Source: Ignavigranum ruoffiae
GTDB lineage: Bacteria > Bacillota > Bacilli > Lactobacillales > Aerococcaceae
NCBI RefSeq assembly: GCF_900110675.1
Contig: NZ_FOEN01000002.1
Span: forward strand, 62,001 to 126,000
Direction: 5' to 3'
Length of the DNA stretch: 64,000 bases
Shown piece by piece: positions 1-8,426 of the stretch. The notes under the pieces were generated by a model, which searched no databases, had not been told where the DNA came from, and saw only the letters and a list, made by a program, of their open reading frames with translations. Position 1 is the first letter of the stretch, and every line of letters starts with the position of its first letter. The translations under genes were made by a program, and so were the position numbers.

Positions 1-904
1 CATTCGTTGTATCAGAAACTTCACGCTGCATTTCTAAGACTTGTTTTTGCTTATTCATACCGAGAGCAATCACCACTTGCGATTTCCATAATGGAATGGT
101 ATTGGTAATCGCATCAGACACTTTATCAACCAACAATTTGTCATTATTTTGAATCAGTTTGATTTGGGGTGCGGTTTGGATTGCTACGGTTTTTGATGTT
201 TTTAAATCATGGACTTTCTTTTCGAATCGGTTAACAGTTTCTTGGAAATCATTGACCACTTGGCTAGCCATCGGATCCCCACTGGTCTTGGCTTGTTCAA
301 GTAAAGAAGGGATTACTTCTTGGCGCAATTCTTCAATCTTCTCTTCACCCGCTACAATATATAACTGAAGCTCATTGAAATAGGCTACATTCTTCTCATA
401 AAGCTTATCAAATACGCCGATATCCTTCAGCAGTTCCATCCGGGCATTCTCTAACTGTCCTTGGATTTTATCAATTTGATGTTCCATATTGTCATAACGT
501 GCCAGGTATTTTTCTACCGAGCGTTTAGCATTTTTGAAGAAAGGAAGTTTGGCTAATAAGCCCTCATCTTGAATCTGCGTAATATCTAGATCTTTAACTT
601 TGACCATCAAATCAGCCATTAAATTACCAACATCCCCAACATCTTTAGAGCGTACTTCGGCTAATATAGTATCGGAGAATTGCGCAATGTTCTTCTGAGA
701 TTCACTCCCATAGACGGTCAGCAAGGTTGAGTCTTGCATATCGATCTCTTGTTTGATTTCATTAACCCGTTGGCGATCTTCCTCAGATAGTTCGGCGACC
801 TTTTGTTCAACCTGTTGAGTCAGGACTGCTTTATCAGTAGTTACAGAATCGGTCAGCGCATTCGCTTTCATCAGTGAATCTAGGGTAATTTCAGATTTAG
901 TCAT
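1..904 (-). CDS. telA: TelA-family toxic anion resistance protein, 3' part cut by window edge
   Basis: Reading the minus strand from an ATG at 904, preceded by a good GGAGG ribosome site, gives about 301 residues without a stop before the window ends, so the C-terminus is missing. The protein is soluble and helix-rich with heptad-like stretches (for example around residues 90-170) and an ALGMNKQKQVL segment near the cut end, matching the TelA/KlaA family (PF05816). The family is named for tellurite resistance but its biochemical role is unclear; it is repeatedly linked with XpaC and Ter stress genes. It is the last visible gene of a four-gene operon, starting 10 bases after the stop of the substrate-binding-like gene. 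Family call is firm; function is not. Confidence 0.88.
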   Translation of the reverse strand, partial: MTKSEITLDSLMKANALTDSVTTDKAVLTQQVEQKVAELSEEDRQRVNEIKQEIDMQDSTLLTVYGSESQKNIAQFSDTILAEVRSKDVGDVGNLMADLMVKVKDLDITQIQDEGLLAKLPFFKNAKRSVEKYLARYDNMEHQIDKIQGQLENARMELLKDIGVFDKLYEKNVAYFNELQLYIVAGEEKIEELRQEVIPSLLEQAKTSGDPMASQVVNDFQETVNRFEKKVHDLKTSKTVAIQTAPQIKLIQNNDKLLVDKVSDAITNTIPLWKSQVVIALGMNKQKQVLEMQREVSDTTN

Positions 905-913
905 ATTTTCCTC

Positions 914-1972
914 CTACTTTATAGCGTCCATCAGTTGCTGCATCAGTTCAAAATTCGGCATCGGCATGATTTGAGTTACTTCTTTGGCTAATCCTGGCAC
1001 ACTAAATTCATTCACATCACCCGTTCCAGCGACGATGGTGCGGAAACCATGTTCCTTCCAGGCTAGGTTCTGTACTTCTTCATCGAGCAAGGCTTCAATA
1101 CCCACTTGAGCTTGGTCATTTAAAGCAATATAGACATGACTGGACCAGACCGTCGGCCTTGGATACAAGATAATGATATCGTCTTTGACTTGTTGATAGG
1201 TCTCCGGTTGAAGTTTTGAGAACTCGAGGAGTTGATTTTCATAACCAGCAATCAATGGATAGGCCCCCACCCCTAAACGCAAGAATTGATTAAACATATC
1301 TGACGAAGAGGTTTGCATATACCCTAAGGCCTGGTAAATCTGTTGAATGGTAGGCAAAATATCTCTTAAACTTTGCTGATCCATAGCCTGATTATTATTC
1401 AAGGCGTTTGCTAATAGGCCTAAAAACATATTCCCTGAATTTGATTTATTCGGGTCCGTAGTAGCGACTAAGATACGACCATTTAACGCATTTAATTCCA
1501 CATCTTGCCAAGTCTTCTTCTCTTTGATTAATTGGGCCAAATTAGGCATATCCACATAATAGGTCCCAGATTCCTCTTGGACGATCCCCTGTTTAATTAA
1601 GGCATCTACCACTAATTTACGTGAATAAAGAACAATAGGGGTATTTAGAACAATTTCATCATCCTTGGCGGAGTTTCCCTGATTTTTAAATAGTTCTAAG
1701 GCTAATTGACTGGAGGGAAAAAGATAATCCTGTTGAGAAAAATCGCCTTGGATCATCTCATAGGATCCATTGACATGAAAGTCCAAAGTCAAATTGTATT
1801 TCTTCTTGATGAGCTTCTTAAAGTCCTCATTCTTAAAAAGCCCCGACTTCTCTCCTCCCAGATAGCCATTCAAGTTGACTTCAGGTTGGGACTGGCTCCG
1901 GTATAAACTATAAGCGATGGCTGAGATCACTACGGCTAGCAGAATCAGCACACCCCAAAATTTGGACTTCAC
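914..1972 (-). CDS. Membrane-anchored substrate-binding-like protein of the TelA module
   Basis: A 352-residue protein with one N-terminal hydrophobic segment (about residues 5-24) and no lipobox cysteine, so it is probably an extracytoplasmic domain on a membrane anchor. The rest resembles a type 2 periplasmic binding fold. It shares with the SBP-VWA lipoprotein of the same operon the motif SNSG followed by LG.L (here near residue 175), suggesting the two domains are paralogous. Translation starts at a GTG that overlaps the xpaC stop (GTGA), with a ribosome site AGGAGG inside xpaC, so the two genes are translationally coupled. No permease or ATPase is nearby. Ligand and function are unknown. 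Confidence 0.7.
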   Translation of the reverse strand: MKSKFWGVLILLAVVISAIAYSLYRSQSQPEVNLNGYLGGEKSGLFKNEDFKKLIKKKYNLTLDFHVNGSYEMIQGDFSQQDYLFPSSQLALELFKNQGNSAKDDEIVLNTPIVLYSRKLVVDALIKQGIVQEESGTYYVDMPNLAQLIKEKKTWQDVELNALNGRILVATTDPNKSNSGNMFLGLLANALNNNQAMDQQSLRDILPTIQQIYQALGYMQTSSSDMFNQFLRLGVGAYPLIAGYENQLLEFSKLQPETYQQVKDDIIILYPRPTVWSSHVYIALNDQAQVGIEALLDEEVQNLAWKEHGFRTIVAGTGDVNEFSVPGLAKEVTQIMPMPNFELMQQLMDAIK

Positions 1973-2574
1973 CGTAAATCTCCTCCTAATTTAATGGTCT
2001 TTTCTAATAAATCTGTTTCAATTTCTAAGGCGAAGAGTTTATCTTCGTGGTAGGCTTCTAATTGCTTAGTAAAAATTTGATCAAGTAAGCTGACAGATTC
2101 CGATGTTTTCTGACCTATCTGTTCTAATTTTTGATTTGAAATGTGGGTTAAATGAATTTGATGATAATTATTGATAATTTTAGCTGCTGTATCGAAATAA
2201 TATTCCAGAAAATGACGAGATTTGGAAATTTCTCTGGGATGATCAGCAAGATAAAGCATAATATCATCAGCAATTTGAATTAAATGTTGAACCTGTTCTT
2301 TCAGCCTTGAGTTGGCCAAGGCTTGATGATCTTCTTTCATCTTCTGCAGATCCTGTTGGGCTGCCACATATAAATCCTTTATTTCCAAACCATTTTTTAA
2401 GTTATCCAGGTCAATATTACCTATTTTATTCGCTGGCTGACTAATTAAATACACGGCAATAAATATTCCCACAGCTAATAACAAACTAATCAACCAGTAC
2501 CATTTAAATAGTAAAAACATAAGAAGAAAAGCGAGACTTGATAGGATTCCCGCCCATAAATTCTGTCGTGTCAT
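1969..2574 (-). CDS. xpaC: XpaC-like 5-bromo-4-chloroindolyl phosphate hydrolysis family protein
   Basis: A 201-residue protein with two closely spaced N-terminal membrane segments (about residues 8-25 and 27-45) followed by a cytosolic alpha-helical region with charged heptads. This arrangement and its position beside telA match the XpaC family (PF10112), which co-occurs with TelA in many Firmicutes. The family name comes from a phenotype of Bacillus and does not define an enzyme. It begins 1 base after the stop of the upstream SBP-VWA gene and its stop overlaps the next start, so it is tightly embedded in the operon. It may serve as the membrane link between the outside binding proteins and cytosolic TelA; that is inference. 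Confidence 0.75.
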   Translation of the reverse strand: MTRQNLWAGILSSLAFLLMFLLFKWYWLISLLLAVGIFIAVYLISQPANKIGNIDLDNLKNGLEIKDLYVAAQQDLQKMKEDHQALANSRLKEQVQHLIQIADDIMLYLADHPREISKSRHFLEYYFDTAAKIINNYHQIHLTHISNQKLEQIGQKTSESVSLLDQIFTKQLEAYHEDKLFALEIETDLLEKTIKLGGDLR

Positions 2575-2575
2575 C

Positions 2576-4192
2576 TTAATTATATCCTTTCACACTTTGG
2601 AAAGCTTCGATTAAATCTTTCCGCCCATCGAAAATCCGTGCTTTCGATAAATTGGCTAAGCTTTGTAATTCATCCTCATAGGCATCGCCAAACATAATTG
2701 AGAAAATAGGAATATCCATATTTAAGTCTTGGTATTGCTCCATCAAATGACTATCATCATCATTGGCTCGGCCATCTGAGAGGACAATAATCGCTGGCGA
2801 ATAATCTTGGATGGTATCTTGATAATCACGTTGGATAATTTCTAAAGCCCGACCCAATGCAGTATACATCGCCGTACTTCCATTTGCCTTAATTCGTTCA
2901 GCTTTTTGATAAAGTGAACGAAGCTCTTCCCCATTGCCTTGACCATGTTCTTCAGCTACGACATCATCATTGAAGGCCACGATATAGGTTTGATCCTTAC
3001 TTGTCCCTTGCAATAAATTCTCAGCCGCATGTTCTGGAACTAATACTTTGTTCAAAGCTTCAACCATTTGATCACGTCCCTCACCATACATTGAGCCAGA
3101 GTAGTCTAGGACATAGATGGTTAAGGCAGGCTTTTTAAATTGAGTCTGATATAAGTTTAACGCTTCAAGAATCACAGGAGCTTGAGGATAATTAATGGGT
3201 GAGAGGACTTGATCTAATTGAATCCCCCATTCGGATTTGAAGATGGAGCGATTTTCTTGGCGTACTTGACCAAAAGCTGACCGCTTTCCAGTTGCTTCTA
3301 TCTTTGATTGCACCTCATCCGTTAACAAATAATTTTGTAATTCAAGAAAAGCCTCTTCCATCTTATCATCGCCCTGATCAATATAAGCTAGCGGCGAATC
3401 ACTAATCGCTAAACCATCCTTAGGGTAGACCAGATAAAGAGGTTCTTTACCTGCTTCGATTAATTTTTGATTAGTTTGGATTAGAAGAGCTTCATAGTTG
3501 ACCATGGCATCATAATTGGAATCAATAAATAGATCGACTAGCCAATTTGAACTTCCTGAAGAACGATTGACCCCGGAAAGCAAACGGGTCACTTTGTCCT
3601 GTAAATCTGCATTTTGCAGATCTTCGGCCGCTAAACCTTGTTCTTGTTTGCCAGCCAAGGCAGTGAGAAAACCCAAATAAGCTGACGCACCAGAATTCGA
3701 TTGACTCGCCGAAGTCATGGCAAATTTCAGTTTGCCTGCATCAATTGCCGTCATGATTTCTTGAATATTGACATCATCGCGACCGACAAAACCCAATTCT
3801 TTGGCAAGACTCTCACGGATCCCAAAAGCAATCGGCGAAACTGAAATCGTGGTAGCGTGTTTTAATTGATGGGCCTGATCGCCTAAATTTAACCAAATGC
3901 TAGACGCGGGCCAGACCGCATCATAATCGGTTTCCTCGGCTTGTAATAGTCGCATAATATCGAGCGAACCTAAATAATCCATTTCAAGATTGTATTTATA
4001 TTCTTTAGCGAAATCTTTAAGAATCGGCTCTAACTCCTTATTCTCTGACCCACTGACAATTCTTAAAGTCTGACGGCCATGGCCATCGGCAACAAAGTCT
4101 GCACCCTTATCGGTTGAAGTTTCATTATCATTGGTGCAGGCAACAATAAATAATAGACTACACAATAACAGCCATATTCGATGTCGCTTCAT
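2576..4192 (-). CDS. Lipoprotein with substrate-binding domain fused to a VWA domain
   Basis: A 538-residue protein with a lipoprotein signal (LLFIVAC, cysteine at residue 19). Residues about 40-320 form a type 2 substrate-binding domain with the SNSG motif near residue 165. Residues about 350-535 form a von Willebrand factor A domain with a complete metal-binding MIDAS: DYSGS near 365, a threonine in NGSTAMYTAL, and LSDGRAND. The protein should sit on the outer face of the membrane. It is the first gene of the operon leading to xpaC, a second binding-like protein and telA; the 176 bases before it carry the divergent brnQ promoter. The binding-plus-VWA fusion suggests ligand-dependent protein-protein contact, but no ligand can be named. 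Confidence 0.8.
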   Translation of the reverse strand: MKRHRIWLLLCSLLFIVACTNDNETSTDKGADFVADGHGRQTLRIVSGSENKELEPILKDFAKEYKYNLEMDYLGSLDIMRLLQAEETDYDAVWPASSIWLNLGDQAHQLKHATTISVSPIAFGIRESLAKELGFVGRDDVNIQEIMTAIDAGKLKFAMTSASQSNSGASAYLGFLTALAGKQEQGLAAEDLQNADLQDKVTRLLSGVNRSSGSSNWLVDLFIDSNYDAMVNYEALLIQTNQKLIEAGKEPLYLVYPKDGLAISDSPLAYIDQGDDKMEEAFLELQNYLLTDEVQSKIEATGKRSAFGQVRQENRSIFKSEWGIQLDQVLSPINYPQAPVILEALNLYQTQFKKPALTIYVLDYSGSMYGEGRDQMVEALNKVLVPEHAAENLLQGTSKDQTYIVAFNDDVVAEEHGQGNGEELRSLYQKAERIKANGSTAMYTALGRALEIIQRDYQDTIQDYSPAIIVLSDGRANDDDSHLMEQYQDLNMDIPIFSIMFGDAYEDELQSLANLSKARIFDGRKDLIEAFQSVKGYN

Positions 4193-4371
4193 AAGATCCT
4201 CTCCTTTAATCTTATTATACTGTGCTTTATTCCTCTATTGTGTAAAAAATATGTAAAGAGAAGCAGATTATCTCATTAAATTATCATATATTTCTTTTTT
4301 ATCCTTCATCTTCTAAGAAAATATGATAAAATAGTTAACAAATCTTTGAAAGTCTAAAGAAAAGTCGAGTG

Positions 4372-5691
4372 ATGGATATGAATATTAAGAAGAAAGACAT
4401 TATCATCTGTGGTTTTGCCCTATTCGCTATCTTCTTTGGTGCGGGTAACCTAATATTTCCCCCTTATCTGGGTGTGATTGCCGGAGATCGTTGGCAGACA
4501 GCCACTTTAGCCTTTATTTTATCGGATCCCTTATTACCGATTTTAGGGGTAATCGTGACCGCTTTTATCGGCGGACATTCACAAGATTTGGGCAAGAGGA
4601 TTAATCCCGGCTTTGCCAAAATCATCGGTGGCATCGCTATTTTATTAATTGGTCCTTTATTTTCAGTTCCAAGAACTGGAGCGACCACTCATGAAATATT
4701 CGTTCAATCTTTTTTCCCCCAAGCTCCGCAAGTGATGACTTCACTTATTTTCTTTGGCTTGACCCTATACTTAGCCTTAAATTCAAGTAAAGTGATTGAT
4801 TTTATCGGCAAGTATTTAACACCTTCTTTAATCATCATTCTCGTCGCCGTCTTTATCGCTGCGCTAGTCAATCCCCCAGCAAAAATGGTACAGACGTCCA
4901 CAGAGAATTTATTTGCTTTAAGTTTTCGGGAAGGCTATCAGACCATGGATGCTTTAGGAGCCTCATTGATGACTGGGATTGTCATCAATGATTTGAAACG
5001 GCGAGGTTACCAAGAACGACAGCAACAACTTAAAGCCAGTATTTGGATTGGAGTCGTTGCTTTTATCCTACTCGCCCTCGTCTATGCTAGTTTAACTTAC
5101 GCAGGATCAACGGTTTCGGCTTTTTATCATGCCAATACACCGCGAACCACGATACTGATTCAAATGATTGAACAACTTCTAGGCAGTTGGGGTAAACTCG
5201 CCATGGGCTTGGTCGTTGCCCTTGCTTGTTTAACCACATCAACGGGCTTAACCTCAACCTGTGGCCAGTTCTTCGAAGAAGTTAGTCAGGGTAAATTTAG
5301 CTATCGCCAGATTGTCATCTTGACAGTTGCCATTGAATTTATCATCTCGCTACTGGGTGTCGATGCTTTGATTAACATTGCCGTGCCGATTTTATCAGCC
5401 ATCTATCCTGTAGTAATTGTTCTGATTTTCTTATCCATTTTTGATCGTTACATCATTTATGATTGGACTTATCTAGGCGCAGTCTCAGGAGCCTTTGCCA
5501 TCGGAATGATTCAAGCAATTTATATGTTTGGCCAAATGCAAGGCCTGCCATTATTAGAAAACTTGGCTAAATGGACCTATCAATTACCTTTAAATCAATA
5601 CGGTTTTGAATGGGTCTTACCTAGTGTAGTCACGGGTCTATTGTTTACTGCTTGGCAAATATTTCTACAACAACGACCGCTTAAATCCTGA
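4372..5691 (+). CDS. brnQ: Branched-chain amino acid transport system II carrier protein BrnQ
   Basis: A 439-residue polytopic membrane protein (about 12 segments) beginning with the family signature GFALFAIFFGAGNLIFPP. BrnQ carriers import leucine, isoleucine and valine with a sodium ion. A GTG at 4369, ATG at 4372 and ATG at 4378 are all possible starts; the purine-rich AGAAAAG about 7 bases before 4372 favours that ATG. A plausible promoter is TTCATC (4305-4310), 16 bases, TAAAAT (4327-4332). The gene runs divergently from the TelA module and converges on the flavodoxin gene, whose stop lies 9 bases beyond, with no room for a separate terminator. Confidence 0.93.
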   Translation: MDMNIKKKDIIICGFALFAIFFGAGNLIFPPYLGVIAGDRWQTATLAFILSDPLLPILGVIVTAFIGGHSQDLGKRINPGFAKIIGGIAILLIGPLFSVPRTGATTHEIFVQSFFPQAPQVMTSLIFFGLTLYLALNSSKVIDFIGKYLTPSLIIILVAVFIAALVNPPAKMVQTSTENLFALSFREGYQTMDALGASLMTGIVINDLKRRGYQERQQQLKASIWIGVVAFILLALVYASLTYAGSTVSAFYHANTPRTTILIQMIEQLLGSWGKLAMGLVVALACLTTSTGLTSTCGQFFEEVSQGKFSYRQIVILTVAIEFIISLLGVDALINIAVPILSAIYPVVIVLIFLSIFDRYIIYDWTYLGAVSGAFAIGMIQAIYMFGQMQGLPLLENLAKWTYQLPLNQYGFEWVLPSVVTGLLFTAWQIFLQQRPLKS

Positions 5692-5699
5692 TAACCAAC

Positions 5700-6227
5700 T
5701 TATACATCCATACGACGCACATAATCAATCAAAGGCTGGATCGAAGAACGATCGAGATAAGAAGTTGATTTCCCATAAGCTTCTAAGATTACTCGCTCTT
5801 CCGGCTTCAACTCTTCAAATTCCATCTTGTCAAGATGGAATTTTTTCATGGCCCAAAGTAATAGCTTGTGATACCAAGACAAATCGGCAAAATTTAAAGC
5901 CCCTCTGAAATGAAAGAATTTAGCACGTTCAATGACTTGTGGGGGGAAGTTTCTTTGTAAATAGGGCTCAAAATTTATTTCATCCGGATTTACCATCCCT
6001 ACGGTAAAAATAATTAATTTAGCAGCGGGATTTAAGTCGAAGAACTGATGATGGTCAATTCTCCCTGCATAGATTGGCGCCCCAAAGATCATCAAGTCAT
6101 AATCAGACACATTCACCGCCTGTACCTGATCGGCTTTAACTAAAATACAATCTAAAGCTTCACTAATCCATTCCGCATATTGTCGGCAAGAACCATATTT
6201 TGTTTGATAGATTACAATCGCTTTCAT
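5700..6227 (-). CDS. Flavodoxin-domain protein (HemG-like flavodoxin family)
   Basis: A 175-residue cytosolic protein. The N-terminus MKAIVIYQTKYGSCRQYAEW carries the FMN phosphate-binding loop typical of flavodoxins, followed by a GAPIYAGR segment near residue 50 as in the menaquinone-dependent protoporphyrinogen oxidase (HemG) type family (PF12724). No heme genes are near, so the substrate is open; related Lactobacillales proteins are annotated only as flavodoxin-domain proteins. It appears to be a single-gene unit, convergent with brnQ, with a start preceded by an AGGTG-like site. Confidence 0.8.
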   Translation of the reverse strand: MKAIVIYQTKYGSCRQYAEWISEALDCILVKADQVQAVNVSDYDLMIFGAPIYAGRIDHHQFFDLNPAAKLIIFTVGMVNPDEINFEPYLQRNFPPQVIERAKFFHFRGALNFADLSWYHKLLLWAMKKFHLDKMEFEELKPEERVILEAYGKSTSYLDRSSIQPLIDYVRRMDV

Positions 6228-6398
6228 TTTAATTCACCTCAATTAAAAGTCAGGTAAACTCCCTACTAATCAAAAAACGCTTCAAAATTGAGGCAAGATA
6301 CCTCTGTAAGTCTTTATAAATTTATCATATCGGATTCTAAAGAAAAGTAAAGATAAATTGTTCGAATGAGCGCTGAATTTCATAATTAAATAAAAAAA

Positions 6399-6526
6399 AG
6401 CGAATATTTACCCACTCCACCTCCGTTATTAAGACTTAAATTGGACTGGACCGAGACCACACACGCATCACAGTCTCGCCTATTAAATCCAATAGCGCTT
6501 TAGGGATCTTCGTAAGTAAATATTCG
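6399..6526. repeat. Long inverted repeat, probable terminator of the ABC exporter operon
   Basis: The 411-base gap 6228-6638 holds no gene. It contains an 11-base perfect inverted repeat, CGAATATTTAC at 6401-6411 and GTAAATATTCG at 6516-6526. The roughly 100 bases between the arms can form further stems, for example GAGAC with GTCTC. On the minus strand the second arm is followed by CTTTTTTTTATT, which fits a terminator for the exporter genes ending at 6639. Arms of the same AGCGA-TATTTA type recur at 10993-11070, so this is one of a small family. Confidence 0.6.
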
Positions 6527-6638
6527 ATCGTTAATTGTTTCCGTAAATTTTAAATTGACTCAATCACGGCTATCAAAATCAGATTCAGGCCATGAGATAA
6601 AATACATTCAAACGTTCAAATAAAATTCATCCACTATA

Positions 6639-8426
6639 TTAATGATTCAATCCTTGCAGGGTCTGCAGTCGATACATATCGTAATAGGTGCCTTCTTGAG
6701 CAATCAACTCGTCATGTCGACCAGCTTCAATCACTTTTCCACGATGGAGGACATAGATTTGATCCGCATTCTTAATGGTCGACAAGCGGTGGGCGATTAC
6801 AATAAGGGTTGATTGCTGGCGAATCTTATCTAAACTTGCCTGAATATATTGTTCTGTCTCAGTATCAATATTAGCTGTCGCTTCATCAAGAATTAAAATT
6901 TGCGGTTTACGCAGTATGGTCCGCGAAATATTAATCAACTGCTTCTGCCCGGCTGACAGCGAGGTTCCGCCTTCAGAAATAATTGTTTGATAATCATCTT
7001 CTAGTTCATTAATAAAATGATCAGCACCGGTAAAATGAGCGGCTGCCTTGACTTCTTCATCGCTATAATCGCCGTGTAGACGAATGTTATCGATGAAATT
7101 TCCATAAAACATAAACGCATCTTGTTGAACCAAACCGATGTCCTGCCGCAACGCCCCTTTAGAATAATCGCGAATCGACTGGTTATCAATAAGAATCTGT
7201 CCCTGCTCATATTCATAGAAACGCATTAATAGATTAATAATTGTTGATTTCCCAGAACCAGTATGACCCACGATAGCAATCATTTGTCCTGGTTTAGCTT
7301 CAATATCAATATTTCTTAGGACATTATGCTTGCCATCATAAGCAAAAGTAAGATCATTAATTTCAACCTGCCCCTGAATGGTTTGACCAACTGTTTCAGA
7401 AGCTTGTTGCGGATCAATCATCGGGTTGTTCATCAGATACATCCCTCTTGAGGCTGAAACTAAACCATCTTGATAGATTGATAATGAATCCAACATGCTT
7501 CCAATCGGATGGAAGAATGATTTAGAATACGAGGTAAAGGCATAGATAAGCCCGATATCCAAGGCACGACCGGCCAAGAGTTCTTGACCAAAAATCCAAA
7601 TCACTAGAACCAAGACAACTTGCTCAATCAAATTAACCGCAGGCATCAGAAAGATGGCATTCATCTTAAACATGTTCTTGCGGGCTGTCACATAATCTTG
7701 GTTAATCTCATTAAATTCGGCCTTCATCCGCTCAGTCTGATTGAATTGCTGAATCAACCACATGCCCATCGTCGATTCAGAAATCTGGGCATTCACCCGA
7801 CTGAGGGCTCGGCGCATTCGTCGATATACTCTGGTTGAAATCCGTTGGTAGACATACACCAAAATAATGACCAAGGGAATAAAAGCCATGAAAACCCAAG
7901 ATAAAGACACGGATAATGAAAACATGGCAATCCCAATCATAAACGCATTAATAAAGCCATCAAAGAAAGTGAGAAAGACATTCCAGAATTCCTTAATCGT
8001 TTCAGTATCATTAGTAATCCTTGAGACAACTTCCCCATTAGGGGTCTTGTTGAAATAATCCATACTCAATGCGCCAATCTTATGATAAATAGTGTCGCGC
8101 ATATCTGCTACTGTCTGCTCCGAAGCAATCTTGAAAGTAAAGTCCTTATAATAAACCACCACGAGACGAACCGTTAAGATCGCCAAGTAGGTCAAGGCCA
8201 CTCTTAAAGTAATGCTCGTCGTCGCTGTTCCTTTGGCTAGATATTGGTCAATGTAACGTTGAATGATCACCGGCAGATAAGCCGAGAATGCTGAAGCCAG
8301 GACCATCAAAAGGATGGACAAAATAAACCATTTAAGGTGTTTGCGGGCGAAGCCGAATAAATATTTCAGAATCTGAGCTTGTTCGCGAAGGGAAAAACTA
8401 GTTTTCTTAGCCGATTTCTGATTCAT
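6639..8426 (-). CDS. Heterodimeric multidrug ABC exporter, half with canonical Walker B glutamate
   Basis: A 595-residue half-transporter: a six-helix exporter membrane domain (about residues 35-320) then a nucleotide-binding domain with Walker A GHTGSGKST, a Q-loop, an altered signature LSAGQ, Walker B ILILDEATA and the switch histidine AHRL. It overlaps the end of its upstream partner by 20 bases. The two proteins match YfiB/YfiC or LmrCD-type heterodimers, where one ATP site is degenerate. Here the LSAGQ signature of this half would face the partner's D-containing Walker B. It probably exports drugs or lipids; the substrate is unknown. Confidence 0.85.
   Translation of the reverse strand: MNQKSAKKTSFSLREQAQILKYLFGFARKHLKWFILSILLMVLASAFSAYLPVIIQRYIDQYLAKGTATTSITLRVALTYLAILTVRLVVVYYKDFTFKIASEQTVADMRDTIYHKIGALSMDYFNKTPNGEVVSRITNDTETIKEFWNVFLTFFDGFINAFMIGIAMFSLSVSLSWVFMAFIPLVIILVYVYQRISTRVYRRMRRALSRVNAQISESTMGMWLIQQFNQTERMKAEFNEINQDYVTARKNMFKMNAIFLMPAVNLIEQVVLVLVIWIFGQELLAGRALDIGLIYAFTSYSKSFFHPIGSMLDSLSIYQDGLVSASRGMYLMNNPMIDPQQASETVGQTIQGQVEINDLTFAYDGKHNVLRNIDIEAKPGQMIAIVGHTGSGKSTIINLLMRFYEYEQGQILIDNQSIRDYSKGALRQDIGLVQQDAFMFYGNFIDNIRLHGDYSDEEVKAAAHFTGADHFINELEDDYQTIISEGGTSLSAGQKQLINISRTILRKPQILILDEATANIDTETEQYIQASLDKIRQQSTLIVIAHRLSTIKNADQIYVLHRGKVIEAGRHDELIAQEGTYYDMYRLQTLQGLNH

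Noticed and set aside
7620-8058. Open frames opposite the ABC exporter and similar antisense frames elsewhere
   Set aside because: They mirror codon structure of the true genes, lack ribosome sites and show no protein features.
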